Under the pieces are notes generated by a model that did no database searches, was not told where the DNA came from, and worked only from the letters and a program-made list of their open reading frames with translations. This document shows positions 7,791 through 17,391 of a stretch of 45,617 nucleotides of DNA, piece after piece (within the stretch, counting starts at the first letter, position 1; every line of letters begins with the position of its first letter). The DNA is from Terriglobia bacterium (GTDB lineage: Bacteria; Acidobacteriota; Terriglobia; Bryobacterales; Bryobacteraceae): positions 1-45,617 of the forward strand of contig JAIQFL010000044.1 of assembly GCA_020073365.1 (NCBI GenBank), given 5' to 3'. Made by a program: the position numbers and the translations under genes.

Positions 7791-9095
7791 ATGGGAACCA
7801 ATTCATCTCCGGCTCCCAAAACGCCAACCGGGAAATCCTCGACATCGGGTCGCGAGCCGAAACGAAGCGGAACTCGAAGCGGCTGGTGGATTTGGGTCAT
7901 CTTTGTCGGCCTCGCGGGGGCGGCCGGGTATCGCTATTATCCTCAGGTCACGCAGGGCGCATCCAAAAGTGAGAAAGGACCCGAAAAGGCACCCGCCAAG
8001 CGGGTGGGCCAAACTGTCCCGGTCGTCGCAGCGGTCTCGCGCATCGGCGATCTGCCCATCTACTTCACCGGGTTGGGCTCGGTGTCGGCTTACAACACCG
8101 TCACCATCCGCAGCCGCGTCGATGGCGAGCTCATCAATGTAGCGTTTTCAGAAGGGCAACTGGTCCGTCAGGGCGACCTGTTGGCGGAGATCGATCCGCG
8201 TCCGTTCGAGGCGCAACTCACCCAGGCCGAGGGGCAGTTGGCCCGCGACACGGCCCAGTTGGAAAACGCCAGACTCGATCTGAAGCGCTACGAACTTCTC
8301 TCGTCGCAGGGTGTCATCGCCCGGCAGCAACTGGACACCCAGAACGCCAACGTGCATCAGTACGAGGGCACGATCCAAGCGGACCAGGGGATGATCGCGA
8401 ACATCAAGCTGCAACTGGTGTACAGCCACATCCACGCGCCCCTCACCGGCCGCATCGGCCTGCGCCTGACGGACCGGGGCAATATCGTGCACGCCAACGA
8501 TCCGAGCGGCCTCGCCACCATCACGCAGCTACAGCCCATCGCCGTACTCTTCAACCTGGCGCAGGACTTCCTGCCGCAGGTCATGGCCAAGTGGCGTGAC
8601 GGCCAGACCCTGCCTGTGGAGGCTTGGGACCGCGACCTGAAGAAGAAGCTGGCCACCGGCAAGCTGCTCACCATCGACAACACCATCGATGCGAGCACGG
8701 GCACGGCGCGCTTCAAAGCCGAGTTCGCCAATGCGGACAGCTCTTTGTTTCCGAACCAGTTCGTCAACGCGCGGCTGCTGGTGGATACCCGTCGCGGCGT
8801 CGCAATCGTCCCCGCGGCGGCGGTACAACGCAGTCCCCTGTCGACATTCGTTTACGTGGTGAAGGACGACCAGACCGTGGAGATGCGGAATATCGTCCCC
8901 GGCCCCGTGGAGGGGGACAACTCCTCGGTGGAAAGCGGCCTGAATTCCGGAGAGATCGTGGTGATCGATGGCGTCGACAAGTTGCAGCAGGGCGCCCGCG
9001 TGGAGGCGCGAGTGGTGGGCGAACCGTCGCGGGTGAAGGGAGGGCAGAAGACCGGCGAGAGTTCCAAGGCCGGCGAGCCGGCGAGAGATAGATGA
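7791..9095 (+). CDS. RND efflux periplasmic adaptor (membrane fusion protein, MdtA-like)
   Basis: A 434-residue HlyD/MdtA-family adaptor linking an RND pump to an outer-membrane channel. The order is: a short cytoplasmic N-terminus, a membrane anchor at about residues 27-45 ([16 protein letters not shown]), the lipoyl/barrel half with the typical [19 protein letters not shown] and [19 protein letters not shown] segments (about 95-145), a coiled-coil hairpin, the return lipoyl strand with [14 protein letters not shown] [12 protein letters not shown], then beta-barrel and membrane-proximal domains. The frame opens upstream at 7677, but the first 38 codons look non-homologous, so I start at ATG 7791. 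Its TGA overlaps the permease ATG (ATGA). No outer-membrane factor gene is next to it in the window. Confidence 0.92.
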   Translation: MGTNSSPAPKTPTGKSSTSGREPKRSGTRSGWWIWVIFVGLAGAAGYRYYPQVTQGASKSEKGPEKAPAKRVGQTVPVVAAVSRIGDLPIYFTGLGSVSAYNTVTIRSRVDGELINVAFSEGQLVRQGDLLAEIDPRPFEAQLTQAEGQLARDTAQLENARLDLKRYELLSSQGVIARQQLDTQNANVHQYEGTIQADQGMIANIKLQLVYSHIHAPLTGRIGLRLTDRGNIVHANDPSGLATITQLQPIAVLFNLAQDFLPQVMAKWRDGQTLPVEAWDRDLKKKLATGKLLTIDNTIDASTGTARFKAEFANADSSLFPNQFVNARLLVDTRRGVAIVPAAAVQRSPLSTFVYVVKDDQTVEMRNIVPGPVEGDNSSVESGLNSGEIVVIDGVDKLQQGARVEARVVGEPSRVKGGQKTGESSKAGEPARDR

Positions 9096-12000
9096 GTCCC
9101 TCGAGTCCCTTTATCTTACGGCCGGTGGCCACCTCCCTCCTGATGGCCGGAATTCTGCTGGTGGGCTTCGTGGCCTTCCGTCAGTTGCCGGTTTCGGCGC
9201 TGCCGCAGGTGGACTACCCGACCATTCAGGTGGTCACCTTCTATCCCGGCGCCAGCCCCAACGTGATGTCGTCCTCGGTCACCGCGCCCCTGGAGCGCCA
9301 GTTCGGCCAGGTCCCCGGGTTGAATCAGATGACCTCGGCAAGCTCCCAGGGGGCCTCGGTCATCACGCTGCAATTCGTTCTCGACCTGAATATCGATGTG
9401 GCCGAACAGCAGGTGCAGGCGGCCATCAACGCGGCCACCACCTTCCTGCCGCGCGACCTTCCGAACCCGCCCATCTACAGCAAGACGAATCCCGCCGACG
9501 CGCCCATCCTAACGCTGGGCCTCACCTCCACCTCCCTCTCGCTGGCCAAGGTGGAGGACCTGGCCGATACACGGCTGGCGCAGAAGATCTCGCAGTTGCC
9601 GGGAGTGGGGCTGGTCAGCATCAGCGGCGGCCAGAAGCCCGCGGTGCGCGTACAAGCCAACCCTACGGCGCTATCGGCATACGGGCTCAACCTGGAAGAC
9701 CTGCGGAGCGCCATCGGGACGGCCAGCGTGAACCAGGCCAAAGGCAGCTTCGATGGCGCGCGCCAGAGTTACACCATCGGCGCCAACGACCAACTGCTGA
9801 GCAGCGCCGAGTACAAGCCGCTGGTGGTGGCGTACCGCAATGGCGCGCCGGTGCTGTTGTCCGACGTCGCCAACGTGATCGACGACGCGGAAAACGTCAA
9901 GCAGGCTGCCTGGATGAACGACGTGCCGGCGGTGATCCTCAACATCCAGCGGCAGCCGGGAGCGAACATCATCGAAGTGGTGGACCGGGTCAAGAAACTG
10001 CTCCCGGTGCTGCGAAGCTCGCTGCCATCCTCCGTGGATATCGCTATCCTGACCGACCGCACCACCACCATCCGCGCTTCCGTGCACGACGTCGAGTTCG
10101 AGTTGATGCTCACCGTCGGGCTGGTGGTGATGGTGATCTTTCTGTTCCTGCGCAACGTGGCAGCCACCATCATTCCGAGCGTCGCCGTGCCCATGTCGCT
10201 GATCGGCACGTTCGGCGTGATGTACCTGCTGGGATACAGCCTCAACAACCTCACCCTCATGGCGCTCACCATCTCCACGGGATTCGTGGTGGACGACGCC
10301 ATCGTCATGATCGAGAACATCATGCGGTACATCGAGGATGGGGTGCCCCCGCTCCAGGCGGCGCTCCGGGGCGCGGCACAGATCGGATTCACCATTCTCT
10401 CGCTGACCGTATCCCTGATCGCGGTGCTGATTCCGCTGCTCTTCATGAGCGATATCGTGGGCCGCCTGTTCCGCGAATTCGCGGTGACCCTCAGTGTCAC
10501 GATTCTGGTTTCGGCCTTCGTATCGCTGACGCTCACGCCCATGATGTGCTCGCGCCTGCTGCATCATCGTCCCGCCAGCCAACAGGGGAGGCTGTATCGC
10601 GCTTCCGAACGCGTCTTCGAGGCCATCATCCGGTTTTACGGCAGGACCCTGACGGTGGTCCTGCGCCACCGTTTCGCGACCATCGTAGTGGCCCTGGGCA
10701 CACTGGGGATGACCGGCTATCTCTACCTGACGATTCCCAAAGGTTTTTTCCCGGTGCAGGACACCGGCGTGATCCTCGGCATTTCCGAGGCGCCGCAGAC
10801 CGTGTCTTTCCGGGCCATGGCGGAGCGGCAACAGGCGCTGGCCAAGGTCATTCTGCGCGACCCCGCGGTGGAGAGCCTGTCTTCGTTTATTGGGATTGAC
10901 GGCACCAACACCACCCTCAATAGCGGGCGCATCCAGATCAACCTGAAGCCGCTCGAAGAGCGCCAGACCGGCGCCCTCGATATCATCCGCCGCCTGCAGC
11001 CGCAACTGGCCCAGGTGGAGGGCATCACCCTGTACATGCAGCCGATCCAGGACCTGACCGTGGAAGACCGCGTGAGCCGGACGCAGTATCAATACAGCCT
11101 GGAAGACCCGGACCCGAAAGAGCTCGGCGACTGGGCGACGCGCCTGGTGGAGAAGCTGCAGACGTCGAAGCGGCTTCGCGACCTCGCCAGCGACCAGCAG
11201 AACACGGGGATCGAGACGCGCCTGTCGATCGACCGCAATACCGCGTCGCGGCTCGGCATCACGCCGCAGATGATCGACGACACGCTCTACGACGCCTTCG
11301 GCCAGCGCCAGGTGGCCATCATGTTCACGCAACTGAACCAGTATCGCGTGGTGCTGGAGATCAAGCCGGACTTTCAGTTCGGGCCGCAGGACCTCGGCAA
11401 GATTTTCATCCGCTCGGCGGGAGGCGGGCAGGTGCCCCTGGCCGGCTTCACGCGGTACGGACAATTGACGGTCCCGGTGGTGGTCAATCACCAGGGACAG
11501 TTTCCGGTGACCACGGTTTCGTTCAACCTGGCTCCCGACGTGTCGCTGGGCGACGCCGTAAGAGAGATCGATGTAGCCAAGCAGGATCTGGGAGTGCCGC
11601 CCAGCGTCCAGACCGATTTCCAGGGCACGGCCAAAGCCTTTATCACGTCGCTGGCCAACGAGCCGATTCTGATTCTGGCGGCGGTGGTGACGGTGTATAT
11701 CGTGCTGGGCGTGCTCTACGAAAGCTACATTCACCCGATCACGATTCTCTCCACGCTGCCGTCGGCCGCCGTGGGCGCGCTGCTGGCCCTGATGGTGTGC
11801 AAGATGGAGTTGAGCGTGATCGGCCTGATCGGGATCGTGCTGCTGATCGGCATCGTGGAGAAGAATGCCATCATGATGATCGATTTCGCGCTGGAGAAGG
11901 AACGCAAGGACGGGGAGCCGCCGCTGGAAGCGATTTTCCAGGCCTGTATGCTGCGCTTCCGTCCCATCATCATGACCACCATGGCGGCCATGTTGGGCGG

Positions 12001-12205
12001 CGTCCCGCTGGCCCTCGGCTCGGGTACGGGCCAGGAGCTGCGGCGCCCGCTGGGCGTGACGATTGTAGGCGGATTGATTTTCAGTCAGTTGCTGACGTTG
12101 TATACTACACCGGTGATCTACCTGGGGTTCGCGAGTTTGGCGCGGCGGTTCCGGAGGAGGTCCCAGGAGGCGGAGTTGGAGCATCAGGTGGTAGGGCAGG
12201 CGTAA
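9092..12205 (+). CDS. RND multidrug efflux permease (MdtB/MdtC-like, HAE1 family)
   Basis: A full-length 1037-residue inner-membrane proton/drug antiporter. It starts with the family signature [19 protein letters not shown] and has two repeats of six helices with large periplasmic loops. The proton-relay residues are present: Asp401-Asp402 in TM4 ([14 protein letters not shown]) and Lys924 in TM10 ([13 protein letters not shown]). The motif [10 protein letters not shown] and the final helices near residues 960-1020 complete the fold. The start codon overlaps the adaptor stop in an ATGA arrangement, so adaptor and permease are translationally coupled. The substrate cannot be told from sequence. 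No lesions were seen. Confidence 0.95.
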   Translation: MSPSSPFILRPVATSLLMAGILLVGFVAFRQLPVSALPQVDYPTIQVVTFYPGASPNVMSSSVTAPLERQFGQVPGLNQMTSASSQGASVITLQFVLDLNIDVAEQQVQAAINAATTFLPRDLPNPPIYSKTNPADAPILTLGLTSTSLSLAKVEDLADTRLAQKISQLPGVGLVSISGGQKPAVRVQANPTALSAYGLNLEDLRSAIGTASVNQAKGSFDGARQSYTIGANDQLLSSAEYKPLVVAYRNGAPVLLSDVANVIDDAENVKQAAWMNDVPAVILNIQRQPGANIIEVVDRVKKLLPVLRSSLPSSVDIAILTDRTTTIRASVHDVEFELMLTVGLVVMVIFLFLRNVAATIIPSVAVPMSLIGTFGVMYLLGYSLNNLTLMALTISTGFVVDDAIVMIENIMRYIEDGVPPLQAALRGAAQIGFTILSLTVSLIAVLIPLLFMSDIVGRLFREFAVTLSVTILVSAFVSLTLTPMMCSRLLHHRPASQQGRLYRASERVFEAIIRFYGRTLTVVLRHRFATIVVALGTLGMTGYLYLTIPKGFFPVQDTGVILGISEAPQTVSFRAMAERQQALAKVILRDPAVESLSSFIGIDGTNTTLNSGRIQINLKPLEERQTGALDIIRRLQPQLAQVEGITLYMQPIQDLTVEDRVSRTQYQYSLEDPDPKELGDWATRLVEKLQTSKRLRDLASDQQNTGIETRLSIDRNTASRLGITPQMIDDTLYDAFGQRQVAIMFTQLNQYRVVLEIKPDFQFGPQDLGKIFIRSAGGGQVPLAGFTRYGQLTVPVVVNHQGQFPVTTVSFNLAPDVSLGDAVREIDVAKQDLGVPPSVQTDFQGTAKAFITSLANEPILILAAVVTVYIVLGVLYESYIHPITILSTLPSAAVGALLALMVCKMELSVIGLIGIVLLIGIVEKNAIMMIDFALEKERKDGEPPLEAIFQACMLRFRPIIMTTMAAMLGGVPLALGSGTGQELRRPLGVTIVGGLIFSQLLTLYTTPVIYLGFASLARRFRRRSQEAELEHQVVGQA

Positions 12206-12266
12206 AGACGAGGACCGCATGAATATGTAGTTGCCTCGCCGCGCGCGGTGGCCTACACTGCAAATC

Positions 12267-12922
12267 CTGTCGCAGCCGATTCGCGTGGCGCTCGTCGAAG
12301 ACCAGGCCCTCACTCGCGAGGGGCTCAGCCTGCTAATTGCCGGCTCGCCGGGATTCGAGATCTCTGGTCAGTACGGTTCCATGGAGGAGGCCCTTCCGGG
12401 AATCCGGCAGACCAAGCCCGACGTCCTGCTCTCGGATATCGGGCTTCCCGGCATGACGGGCATCGAGGGCGTGCGGCAGATCCATAAGGAAATGCCGGAA
12501 CTGCCCATCCTGATGTTGACGGTTCACGGCGACAGCGACTCGGTCTTCGACGCGGTATGCGCGGGCGCCTGCGGGTACCTCCTCAAGGAAACTCCGCCGG
12601 CGAAGCTGCTGGAAGCCATTCGGGAATTGCACGCAGGCGGCGCTCCCATGTCGCCCGAGATCGGCACGCAAGGTGGTGCTGATGTTTCAGAAAGTGGCGC
12701 CGCCCAAGCGGTAAGAGCAGCAGCTTACCAGTCCGGCAGGTGGAGATTCTACGGATGCTGGCGGAGGGCCACAGCTACAAGACTTGCGCCGATGCGTTGG
12801 CGGTCAGCGTCGATACCGTGCGCTTCCACGTTCGCAAGATCTATGAGCGCCTTCACGTTCACTCACGCTCGGAAGCGGTGTGGAAGGCGCTGCACGAAGG
12901 GATACTGAAGGGCCGGCAGTAG
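12267..12922 (+). pseudogene. Broken NarL/FixJ-type response regulator
   Basis: The receiver domain is readable from about 12273 (IRVALVEDQALTREG, phosphoacceptor Asp in VLLSDIGLPGMTG, LLKETPPAKL at the end), and the LuxR-type helix-turn-helix from 12740 (EILRMLAEGHSYKTCADALAVS through HVHSRSEAVWKAL). The two are in different frames. Comparing frames, an extra G near 12663 shifts the frame, a TAA (12712-12714) stops it, and an extra C near 12733 shifts it again. The natural start is also missing: the codon in the expected position is CTG (12267), 7 nt after a TACACT -10-like element. It starts about 60 nt after the RND permease and probably once regulated it or belonged to a two-component pair; no kinase gene is adjacent. 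Confidence 0.85.
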
Positions 12923-13225
12923 GTCCAGCTCAATTTTTCCGCCCCGCCCGACATTGAAACAGCGATCTCCTTCGATTTGCTGACCAGAAATATCCGGTAC
13001 TGCCATTCTTGACCGCTGACCAGCGTTCCGCCATGATGGGGTGTGGCTCTCATACTGGACAAATCGCCATGCCATGCGGTCAGCATAGCACAAAACAAGA
13101 ACATATGGATATGGTTTATTGAAACGCTATACTAGTCTAGCGCCCTGATTGCTCACAACGGGGGTTGAGTGCGGAGCTCAAGGCAGGCACGGGCCGCGCT
13201 GGGACTTTGCCCTGGCGGTAGTTTT
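12923..13225. other. Non-coding stretch between response-regulator remnant and nucleotidyltransferase
   Basis: No convincing gene was found in these 303 nt. Around 13118-13133 is an AT-rich patch with TTGAAACGC followed by TATACT. It resembles a promoter element but no plus-strand gene follows it, so it may be the leftover 5' region of a lost gene. Minus-strand ORFs here have no recognisable family features. Confidence 0.5.
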
Positions 13226-14047
13226 CTAGAGAGTTGGCGGTTTCTTGTAGGGCTCGAACATGGCGGTGGCGATTTCGGCGCTGCTCGGCCAATGACCGCG
13301 CTTCCGTCCGGCATGGGTTTGATAGTCTTCCAGGCGGTCGGGATCCGGCTGAACAACGTGTCCGTCCTTTAAGAACAAGAGCCCTACCTTATCCGTGGGC
13401 ATCCGCGTAACGAAGGCTTCGGATTCGCTGAGGACCTCCCGCAAGCGCATCATCGTCGCGGCAGGATCAAGCGGCGGGTCGCTTGCGATACGCCGGAAAT
13501 CCGCGTCCGTGTAACGGGCCATGCGGCGAATTTCGTTGATGATGCCCTCCGGCGTAAAGCCCAGGGTTTTGCCGGCCGAAGCCCACACCACGGCGCCAAG
13601 CGGCAAAATCCGCTCATGAATCGTCAACAAATCCACCACGTCACGCGGCTCTCGGCGTCCATACGCGGCGGCGACTTTGTTCGTGGCCAGGTCAACCGGA
13701 TGCAAGACATAGCCGAAAGTCTCATCCCGCATCGTCGGGAAAAAACGAAAGTCGCTGTCGGCAACCCATTCCAGCCTGGTTGTCTCACCGCCCCGCGCGA
13801 CCAAGAGCCCATAGATGGCCGGCTCGCGCCTGATCCAGTCGAGCGCGTAGCCACTCTCCTGAAGCAACGCGCTATCCCCCTCCGCGGCCCGCGCCACACG
13901 CTCCTCGCGGTCATGGAAAACATCAATGTCGCCGGAGTAGCGCGGGGTGTCCCGATTCAGCGGTGTACTGCCGGCCACATAGCTCTCCGGGTCGCGGTGC
14001 GAAGCCAGAAGCCGAAGAATATCGGTTTGGATTTTAGATAGTGGCAC
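13226..14047 (-). CDS. AbiEii-like nucleotidyltransferase (possible toxin)
   Basis: A nucleotidyltransferase-fold protein of 273 residues from a GTG at 14047. The NTase signature is clear: AGSTPLN near residue 25 followed by YSGDIDVFHD (G-S ... D-x-D), and a later strand TTRLEWVADSDFRFFP. The helical C-terminal half contains HPVDLATNKVAAAYGRREPRDVVDLL, the family pattern in which a Lys/Asn helix and R-D-x-x-D complete the site. The open frame extends further upstream, but that part overlaps another gene in a different frame and looks random. It overlaps the small upstream gene by 14 nt. AbiEii-type proteins act as toxins in type IV systems; assigning a toxin role here is inference. Confidence 0.75.
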   Translation of the reverse strand: MPLSKIQTDILRLLASHRDPESYVAGSTPLNRDTPRYSGDIDVFHDREERVARAAEGDSALLQESGYALDWIRREPAIYGLLVARGGETTRLEWVADSDFRFFPTMRDETFGYVLHPVDLATNKVAAAYGRREPRDVVDLLTIHERILPLGAVVWASAGKTLGFTPEGIINEIRRMARYTDADFRRIASDPPLDPAATMMRLREVLSESEAFVTRMPTDKVGLLFLKDGHVVQPDPDRLEDYQTHAGRKRGHWPSSAEIATAMFEPYKKPPTL

Positions 14048-14249
14048 GGCACGCCTGCTCGATCTGTTCCGCCAACCGCCGCGCCTGCAAGTTGCCCTCA
14101 ACGCGCAAACTGCGCGTGATCGCCAGGGCATCGGCAGGCGTCGGATCGGACACGGGTTTGCTACTCCACAACGCGGACGCCCCGAATTCTTCGAAGGCTC
14201 GACGGTAGAGACTGACGAACTCTGGCGGTTGTGCGGGGGCATCGATCAT
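14034..14249 (-). CDS. Small protein paired with AbiEii-like nucleotidyltransferase (possible antitoxin)
   Basis: A 71-residue acidic-to-neutral helical protein starting at ATG 14249 (MIDAPAQPPEFVSLYRRAF) with GAGG about 7 nt upstream. An in-frame start at 14306 is possible but adds a low-complexity Arg-rich leader. It overlaps the nucleotidyltransferase gene by 14 nt, an arrangement common for toxin-antitoxin pairs. I do not recognise a DNA-binding motif or a named family. The antitoxin role rests only on position and size. Confidence 0.6.
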   Translation of the reverse strand: MIDAPAQPPEFVSLYRRAFEEFGASALWSSKPVSDPTPADALAITRSLRVEGNLQARRLAEQIEQACRATI

Positions 14250-14326
14250 GGCGCCTCGTTTTGGGACAGTCGGCCGAAGTCTCCTCCATGTTAACCGTTC
14301 TGTCACGATGGGTCACCGAGGCGCGC

Positions 14327-14773
14327 TCAGACGAACTTCGTCATCAGATACCGGTCGGGGAGCTCGAAGCCACTCCGCCGGTAGAGTTCCAGTGCCCGCA
14401 GATTCTCCCGGCCCACCTCCAGCCGAAGGGCCTTCAACCCGCGCGACCGGCACTGCTCCTCCGCGAACCCGAGGGCCTGCGCTCCGATGCCCTGACTCCG
14501 CCACTGCTCCTCCACGAACAACTCATCCAGCAGGGCGTAACGGCCATGAAACTCCAGACTGTACCCGATGGTGAGAACCAGGTAGCCGACGGTGGTGCCG
14601 TCCACCTGAATGAGCCAGACACCCCCGGAATCGGAGGCGGCGAGCAAACCGTGGGTGGCCTTCCGCGCGCGATCTTCGTCCCAGGCGATGGGGTCATGCT
14701 GGTATAGCTGCGCCATGAGGACCAGCACCCCATCGATGCCCGCGGCCGTCAAGGGATGAAACGTCGCACGCAT
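14327..14773 (-). CDS. GNAT-family N-acetyltransferase
   Basis: A 148-residue GCN5-type acetyltransferase. The acetyl-CoA loop is RSQGIGAQAL (about residues 92-101), preceded by the core strand LDELFVEEQWR and followed by LRLEVGRENLRALELYRRSGFE, the typical motif-B ending. Substrate unknown. It begins 12 nt after the stop of the upstream glycosidase-like gene, as the last gene of a probable three-gene minus-strand operon with GH172 and GHL10. Confidence 0.9.
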   Translation of the reverse strand: MRATFHPLTAAGIDGVLVLMAQLYQHDPIAWDEDRARKATHGLLAASDSGGVWLIQVDGTTVGYLVLTIGYSLEFHGRYALLDELFVEEQWRSQGIGAQALGFAEEQCRSRGLKALRLEVGRENLRALELYRRSGFELPDRYLMTKFV

Positions 14774-14785
14774 CCCGGCACCGTT

Positions 14786-16114
14786 CTAGTCTGCAAACAC
14801 CGATTCGAGCGTCGTCCACAGGTTCTGGCGAGTGAGCGAGCCGGCGGAAAAGAGCACGATCCCATCCGGCTTGGCGGCGCGTGCGGCATCGATGGCGCGC
14901 TTCAGTTTCTCGGGCGGATAGCCGCCCGACTGGCCCTCCTCCTTGTACAGGTCGGAAGTGAAGATCCCCGCGCAGAGCGGTTTTTCGTGGCGCGTCCACT
15001 CCAGTTGACGGGCGGTGATCTCGGTCAGGTGATCCAGATAGGTCTGGAAATCCCCCAGGAAGTGGCTGCGGTAATTCATCGGCATGAAGACGTCGATCCA
15101 GGAGGTCCAGTCGGACCACTTCTGGCCCAGGTAGCGTCCGCTTTGGATCGGGTTCTTGAAAACCGCGGCCGACAGTTGGATCCTCGGATTGATCCGCTTC
15201 ACCCGGTCCCAAGCCTCGCGCACGAACCGCGTGATCTGGTCCACCCGGTAGTCGTAGAAGAAGTAGCGCATGTCGGGCGGGCCACCGGGCAGCGTGCGGC
15301 CGTTCAGGATAAGGTCGGCTTTTTCGCGCCGGTCGTATTGCTCCCAGCCGGCGGGCAGCATGTCCGGGGTGGCTTCCCAATTGGCTTCCAGGCGCGGCCG
15401 GACGATTTCGACGCGCTGCCGCTCGTTCGGCCCGGTCTCCCAATGGAGCAGCGCATGGCGCGGAATCTGCTTGAGACAGTAGTCGCAGAAGCAGTAGCTG
15501 TCGGGCGCGGCGTCACCGCAGTAACGCACGTAGTCGTGATGGATGCCGTCGATGGCGTAACTGGATGCGAGCTCTTCGATCATCGGCAGGAGCCACTGGT
15601 CGGTATAGCCGGGGCGCTGCGCGGGGCACATCCAGATGCTGTTGTACTGGCGGTTGAACAGGGGCTCCGTGTTGGTGAGCTTGCCCTCGGGGCTCAGTTG
15701 CGCCCACGCGGGGTGTTCGCGGAAGGCTGCGCTATTCTGGCTTTCCGGGAAATCGCACAGCCACAGGTGTACTTCGATGCCCTGGTCGTGGCCTTCGCGC
15801 ACCAGGTTCGCGACCATGTCGAAATCCCGGTGGCGCGGTGAGATGGCCTGGGGGAAGCGCTTGCTGTGCCAGTACAGGCTGCCGTTGGTCTCCTTGGCAT
15901 TCATGACCACGGCGTGAATATGGGCGCGCTTCAATTGAGCGACAAAGCTCCGGACGGACTCGACGGTGGTGCCCGCGTCGGATGCGCTGGCCCAGACCGC
16001 GTGGGTTTCCCGGCGACGGCCCGCCGGGGTTCTCTCCCCTTGTTGCGCTCTGACCTGTGCCAGACCCAGCGCGCTGGTGACTGCGGAAGCGGCTTCGCGC
16101 CGCGTGATTTGCAT
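14786..16114 (-). CDS. Family 10 glycosylhydrolase-like protein (GHL10, COG1649)
   Basis: A 442-residue TIM-barrel protein of the GHL10 type (related to YddW). The N-terminus MQITRREAASAVTSALG resembles a Tat-type export signal with an RR pair. Barrel landmarks include HAVVMNAKETNGSLYW (about residues 63-78), VHLWLCDFPESQN, DGIHHDYVRYC (about 200-210), and DVFMPMNY late in the chain. A Cys/Tyr-rich insertion (YCFCDYCL) follows the DYVRYC strand. The segment lies just downstream of a GH172 gene, so it likely acts on the same extracytoplasmic carbohydrate. A GAGG lies about 9 nt before the ATG. The exact substrate is not known for this family. Confidence 0.85.
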   Translation of the reverse strand: MQITRREAASAVTSALGLAQVRAQQGERTPAGRRRETHAVWASASDAGTTVESVRSFVAQLKRAHIHAVVMNAKETNGSLYWHSKRFPQAISPRHRDFDMVANLVREGHDQGIEVHLWLCDFPESQNSAAFREHPAWAQLSPEGKLTNTEPLFNRQYNSIWMCPAQRPGYTDQWLLPMIEELASSYAIDGIHHDYVRYCGDAAPDSYCFCDYCLKQIPRHALLHWETGPNERQRVEIVRPRLEANWEATPDMLPAGWEQYDRREKADLILNGRTLPGGPPDMRYFFYDYRVDQITRFVREAWDRVKRINPRIQLSAAVFKNPIQSGRYLGQKWSDWTSWIDVFMPMNYRSHFLGDFQTYLDHLTEITARQLEWTRHEKPLCAGIFTSDLYKEEGQSGGYPPEKLKRAIDAARAAKPDGIVLFSAGSLTRQNLWTTLESVFAD

Positions 16115-16131
16115 GGTGGGTCCTCGTTTGC

Positions 16132-16179
16132 CAGGCTCAAAGCCTGTTTTAGGAGACAGGCGAAAGCGCCTGTCCCACC
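16132..16179. repeat. REP-like palindromic pair between GH172 and GHL10 genes
   Basis: Two adjacent hairpins: CAGGCT-CAA-AGCCTG (16132-16146) followed by TTTT, and GACAGGCG-AAAG-CGCCTGTC (16155-16174) followed by CCACC. The second matches in design the hairpin at 43288-43305 (CAGGC stem, A/G-rich loop, GCCTG, then CCAC), so both look like members of one dispersed palindrome family. The T-run is on the plus strand while the flanking genes are on the minus strand, so it is not their terminator. Confidence 0.6.
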
Positions 16180-16185
16180 GCCGCG

Positions 16186-17322
16186 TTACGGCGTTTTGAC
16201 TATGGGGATGCGGGTTTCCACGGGAGGTAGAGCCGGGAAATCCGTGTACGGAGCGGTCTGGTACCAGTAGGCGACCGAGAAGAAATTGTCGCCGCGATCG
16301 TTGGCGTGGCCGTGCTCCATGGTGTGCTTGAGATAGCGCTCAAAGGTTACCGGGTTGTCGCCGTGCCAACGGTAGCAGCAGTACCGGCCGCCCGTGCGTT
16401 CCGCATTGACGATCAGCGGAGCTCCGTACATGGAATGGCCGAAGGGCTGGGCGCCGTCGCGGCCCCCGAAATCCCAACTCCCCAGGAAGTAGTCTTCCGA
16501 GCCCGTGCCGGTGATCGCGGGCTTCGTCTCATCGTCGATGAAGATCATTTCGTCTCCCTCGCCCCACCAGCCGTTGGCGTTCTGGAGCACGCCCAGCGTG
16601 ACGCCCATCAGGTGGCCGCGGCCGCGCGTCTCCATGTACACGTGGTTGAGCTTGCCATCGAGGTTGAGCTTGGGGCCCTGGCTCGGGACCGGAATGCACG
16701 GCGCGCTCTGGCGGTACTGCGCGTGGAGGTAGAGCGCGTCGGCGGGCAGGCTCGGGACGGTCATGTAGTCGATATTCGAATAGAACGAGCCGACCTCCTG
16801 CTTGCCTTCATTGGTGACCGTGAATCGCGCCGACTGGCGATACGGCATGGCGAAGTAGCAGTTCAGCGACTTTCCCGGCGAGCAGGCCAGGTACTCGGAC
16901 TGGAAAATCTGATAGGTATTGATATTGAGTCCGAAGAAGTCGCCGATGGGTGCTTCCACGCTGGGCTTGGCGTTGCCGTCCCAGTAGCCGCGCAGCACCA
17001 GTTCCTTCAAGTGGTCGTTGCTGCGCGCGGAGATGGTGAACCAGATGTGGCTGATCGCGCCCGGACCCTGCGCGTTGAAGACCTCCAGCACGCCACCGGC
17101 CGGGATGTTCCAGGAGTCGCGGTTGCCGCCGGTGCGGTCGTAGCTGGATTGCTTGAGCGACTTGTAGTCTTGTGCGCGGGTGTATGCGGGCAGGAATGAG
17201 GAGCCGGGCCCGGAGCCGCCCGGAGCCTGCGCTTGCGAGGTTGCGGGCGCCGCCGCTGCCAGACCGCCCGCCGCCAGCATACGGTGCAGGAAGCCGCGCC
17301 GGTCATTCGTCGATGATGCCAT
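16186..17322 (-). CDS. GH172 family (DUF2961) glycoside hydrolase, exported
   Basis: A 378-residue DUF2961 protein; this family is now glycoside hydrolase family 172, which includes difructose-anhydride and arabinofuran-active enzymes. The N-terminus DRRGFLHRMLAAGGLAAAAPA is a twin-arginine-type signal. Family landmarks include GGVLEVFNAQGPGAISHIWF (about residues 77-96), the GYWDGNAKPSVEAPIGDFFG strand-loop, and the signature GEGDEMIFIDDETKP plus GTGSEDYFLGSWDFGG. The ATG at 17322 has GGAGG about 8 nt upstream and a perfect TATAAT further up. It is the promoter-proximal gene of an apparent operon with the GHL10 and GNAT genes. Confidence 0.9.
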   Translation of the reverse strand: MASSTNDRRGFLHRMLAAGGLAAAAPATSQAQAPGGSGPGSSFLPAYTRAQDYKSLKQSSYDRTGGNRDSWNIPAGGVLEVFNAQGPGAISHIWFTISARSNDHLKELVLRGYWDGNAKPSVEAPIGDFFGLNINTYQIFQSEYLACSPGKSLNCYFAMPYRQSARFTVTNEGKQEVGSFYSNIDYMTVPSLPADALYLHAQYRQSAPCIPVPSQGPKLNLDGKLNHVYMETRGRGHLMGVTLGVLQNANGWWGEGDEMIFIDDETKPAITGTGSEDYFLGSWDFGGRDGAQPFGHSMYGAPLIVNAERTGGRYCCYRWHGDNPVTFERYLKHTMEHGHANDRGDNFFSVAYWYQTAPYTDFPALPPVETRIPIVKTP

Positions 17323-17346
17323 GAGTTTTCCTCCGGCGAATCTCGG

Positions 17347-17355
17347 ATTATAACA
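17347..17355 (-). promoter_or_regulatory. Extended -10 promoter of the GH172 operon
   Basis: On the minus strand TGTTATAAT is an extended -10 element (TGn plus a perfect TATAAT, 17352-17347). It ends 24 nt before the ATG, leaving room for the GGAGG ribosome binding site. No clear -35 is visible, as expected for extended -10 promoters. Confidence 0.6.
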
Positions 17356-17391
17356 GCCAGCGTTAGCCGAGCGCTCGGGCTCGAGGCCCCG

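Noticed and set aside
9671..12313. Antisense ORF of 880 codons on the minus strand across the RND permease
   Set aside because: It is His/Arg/Gln-rich with no domain pattern and lies wholly opposite a canonical RND gene; a GC-bias shadow.
16132..16150. Intrinsic terminator (CAGGCT hairpin followed by TTTT)
   Set aside because: The T-run is on the plus strand and no plus-strand gene ends here; more likely part of a REP-like palindrome.
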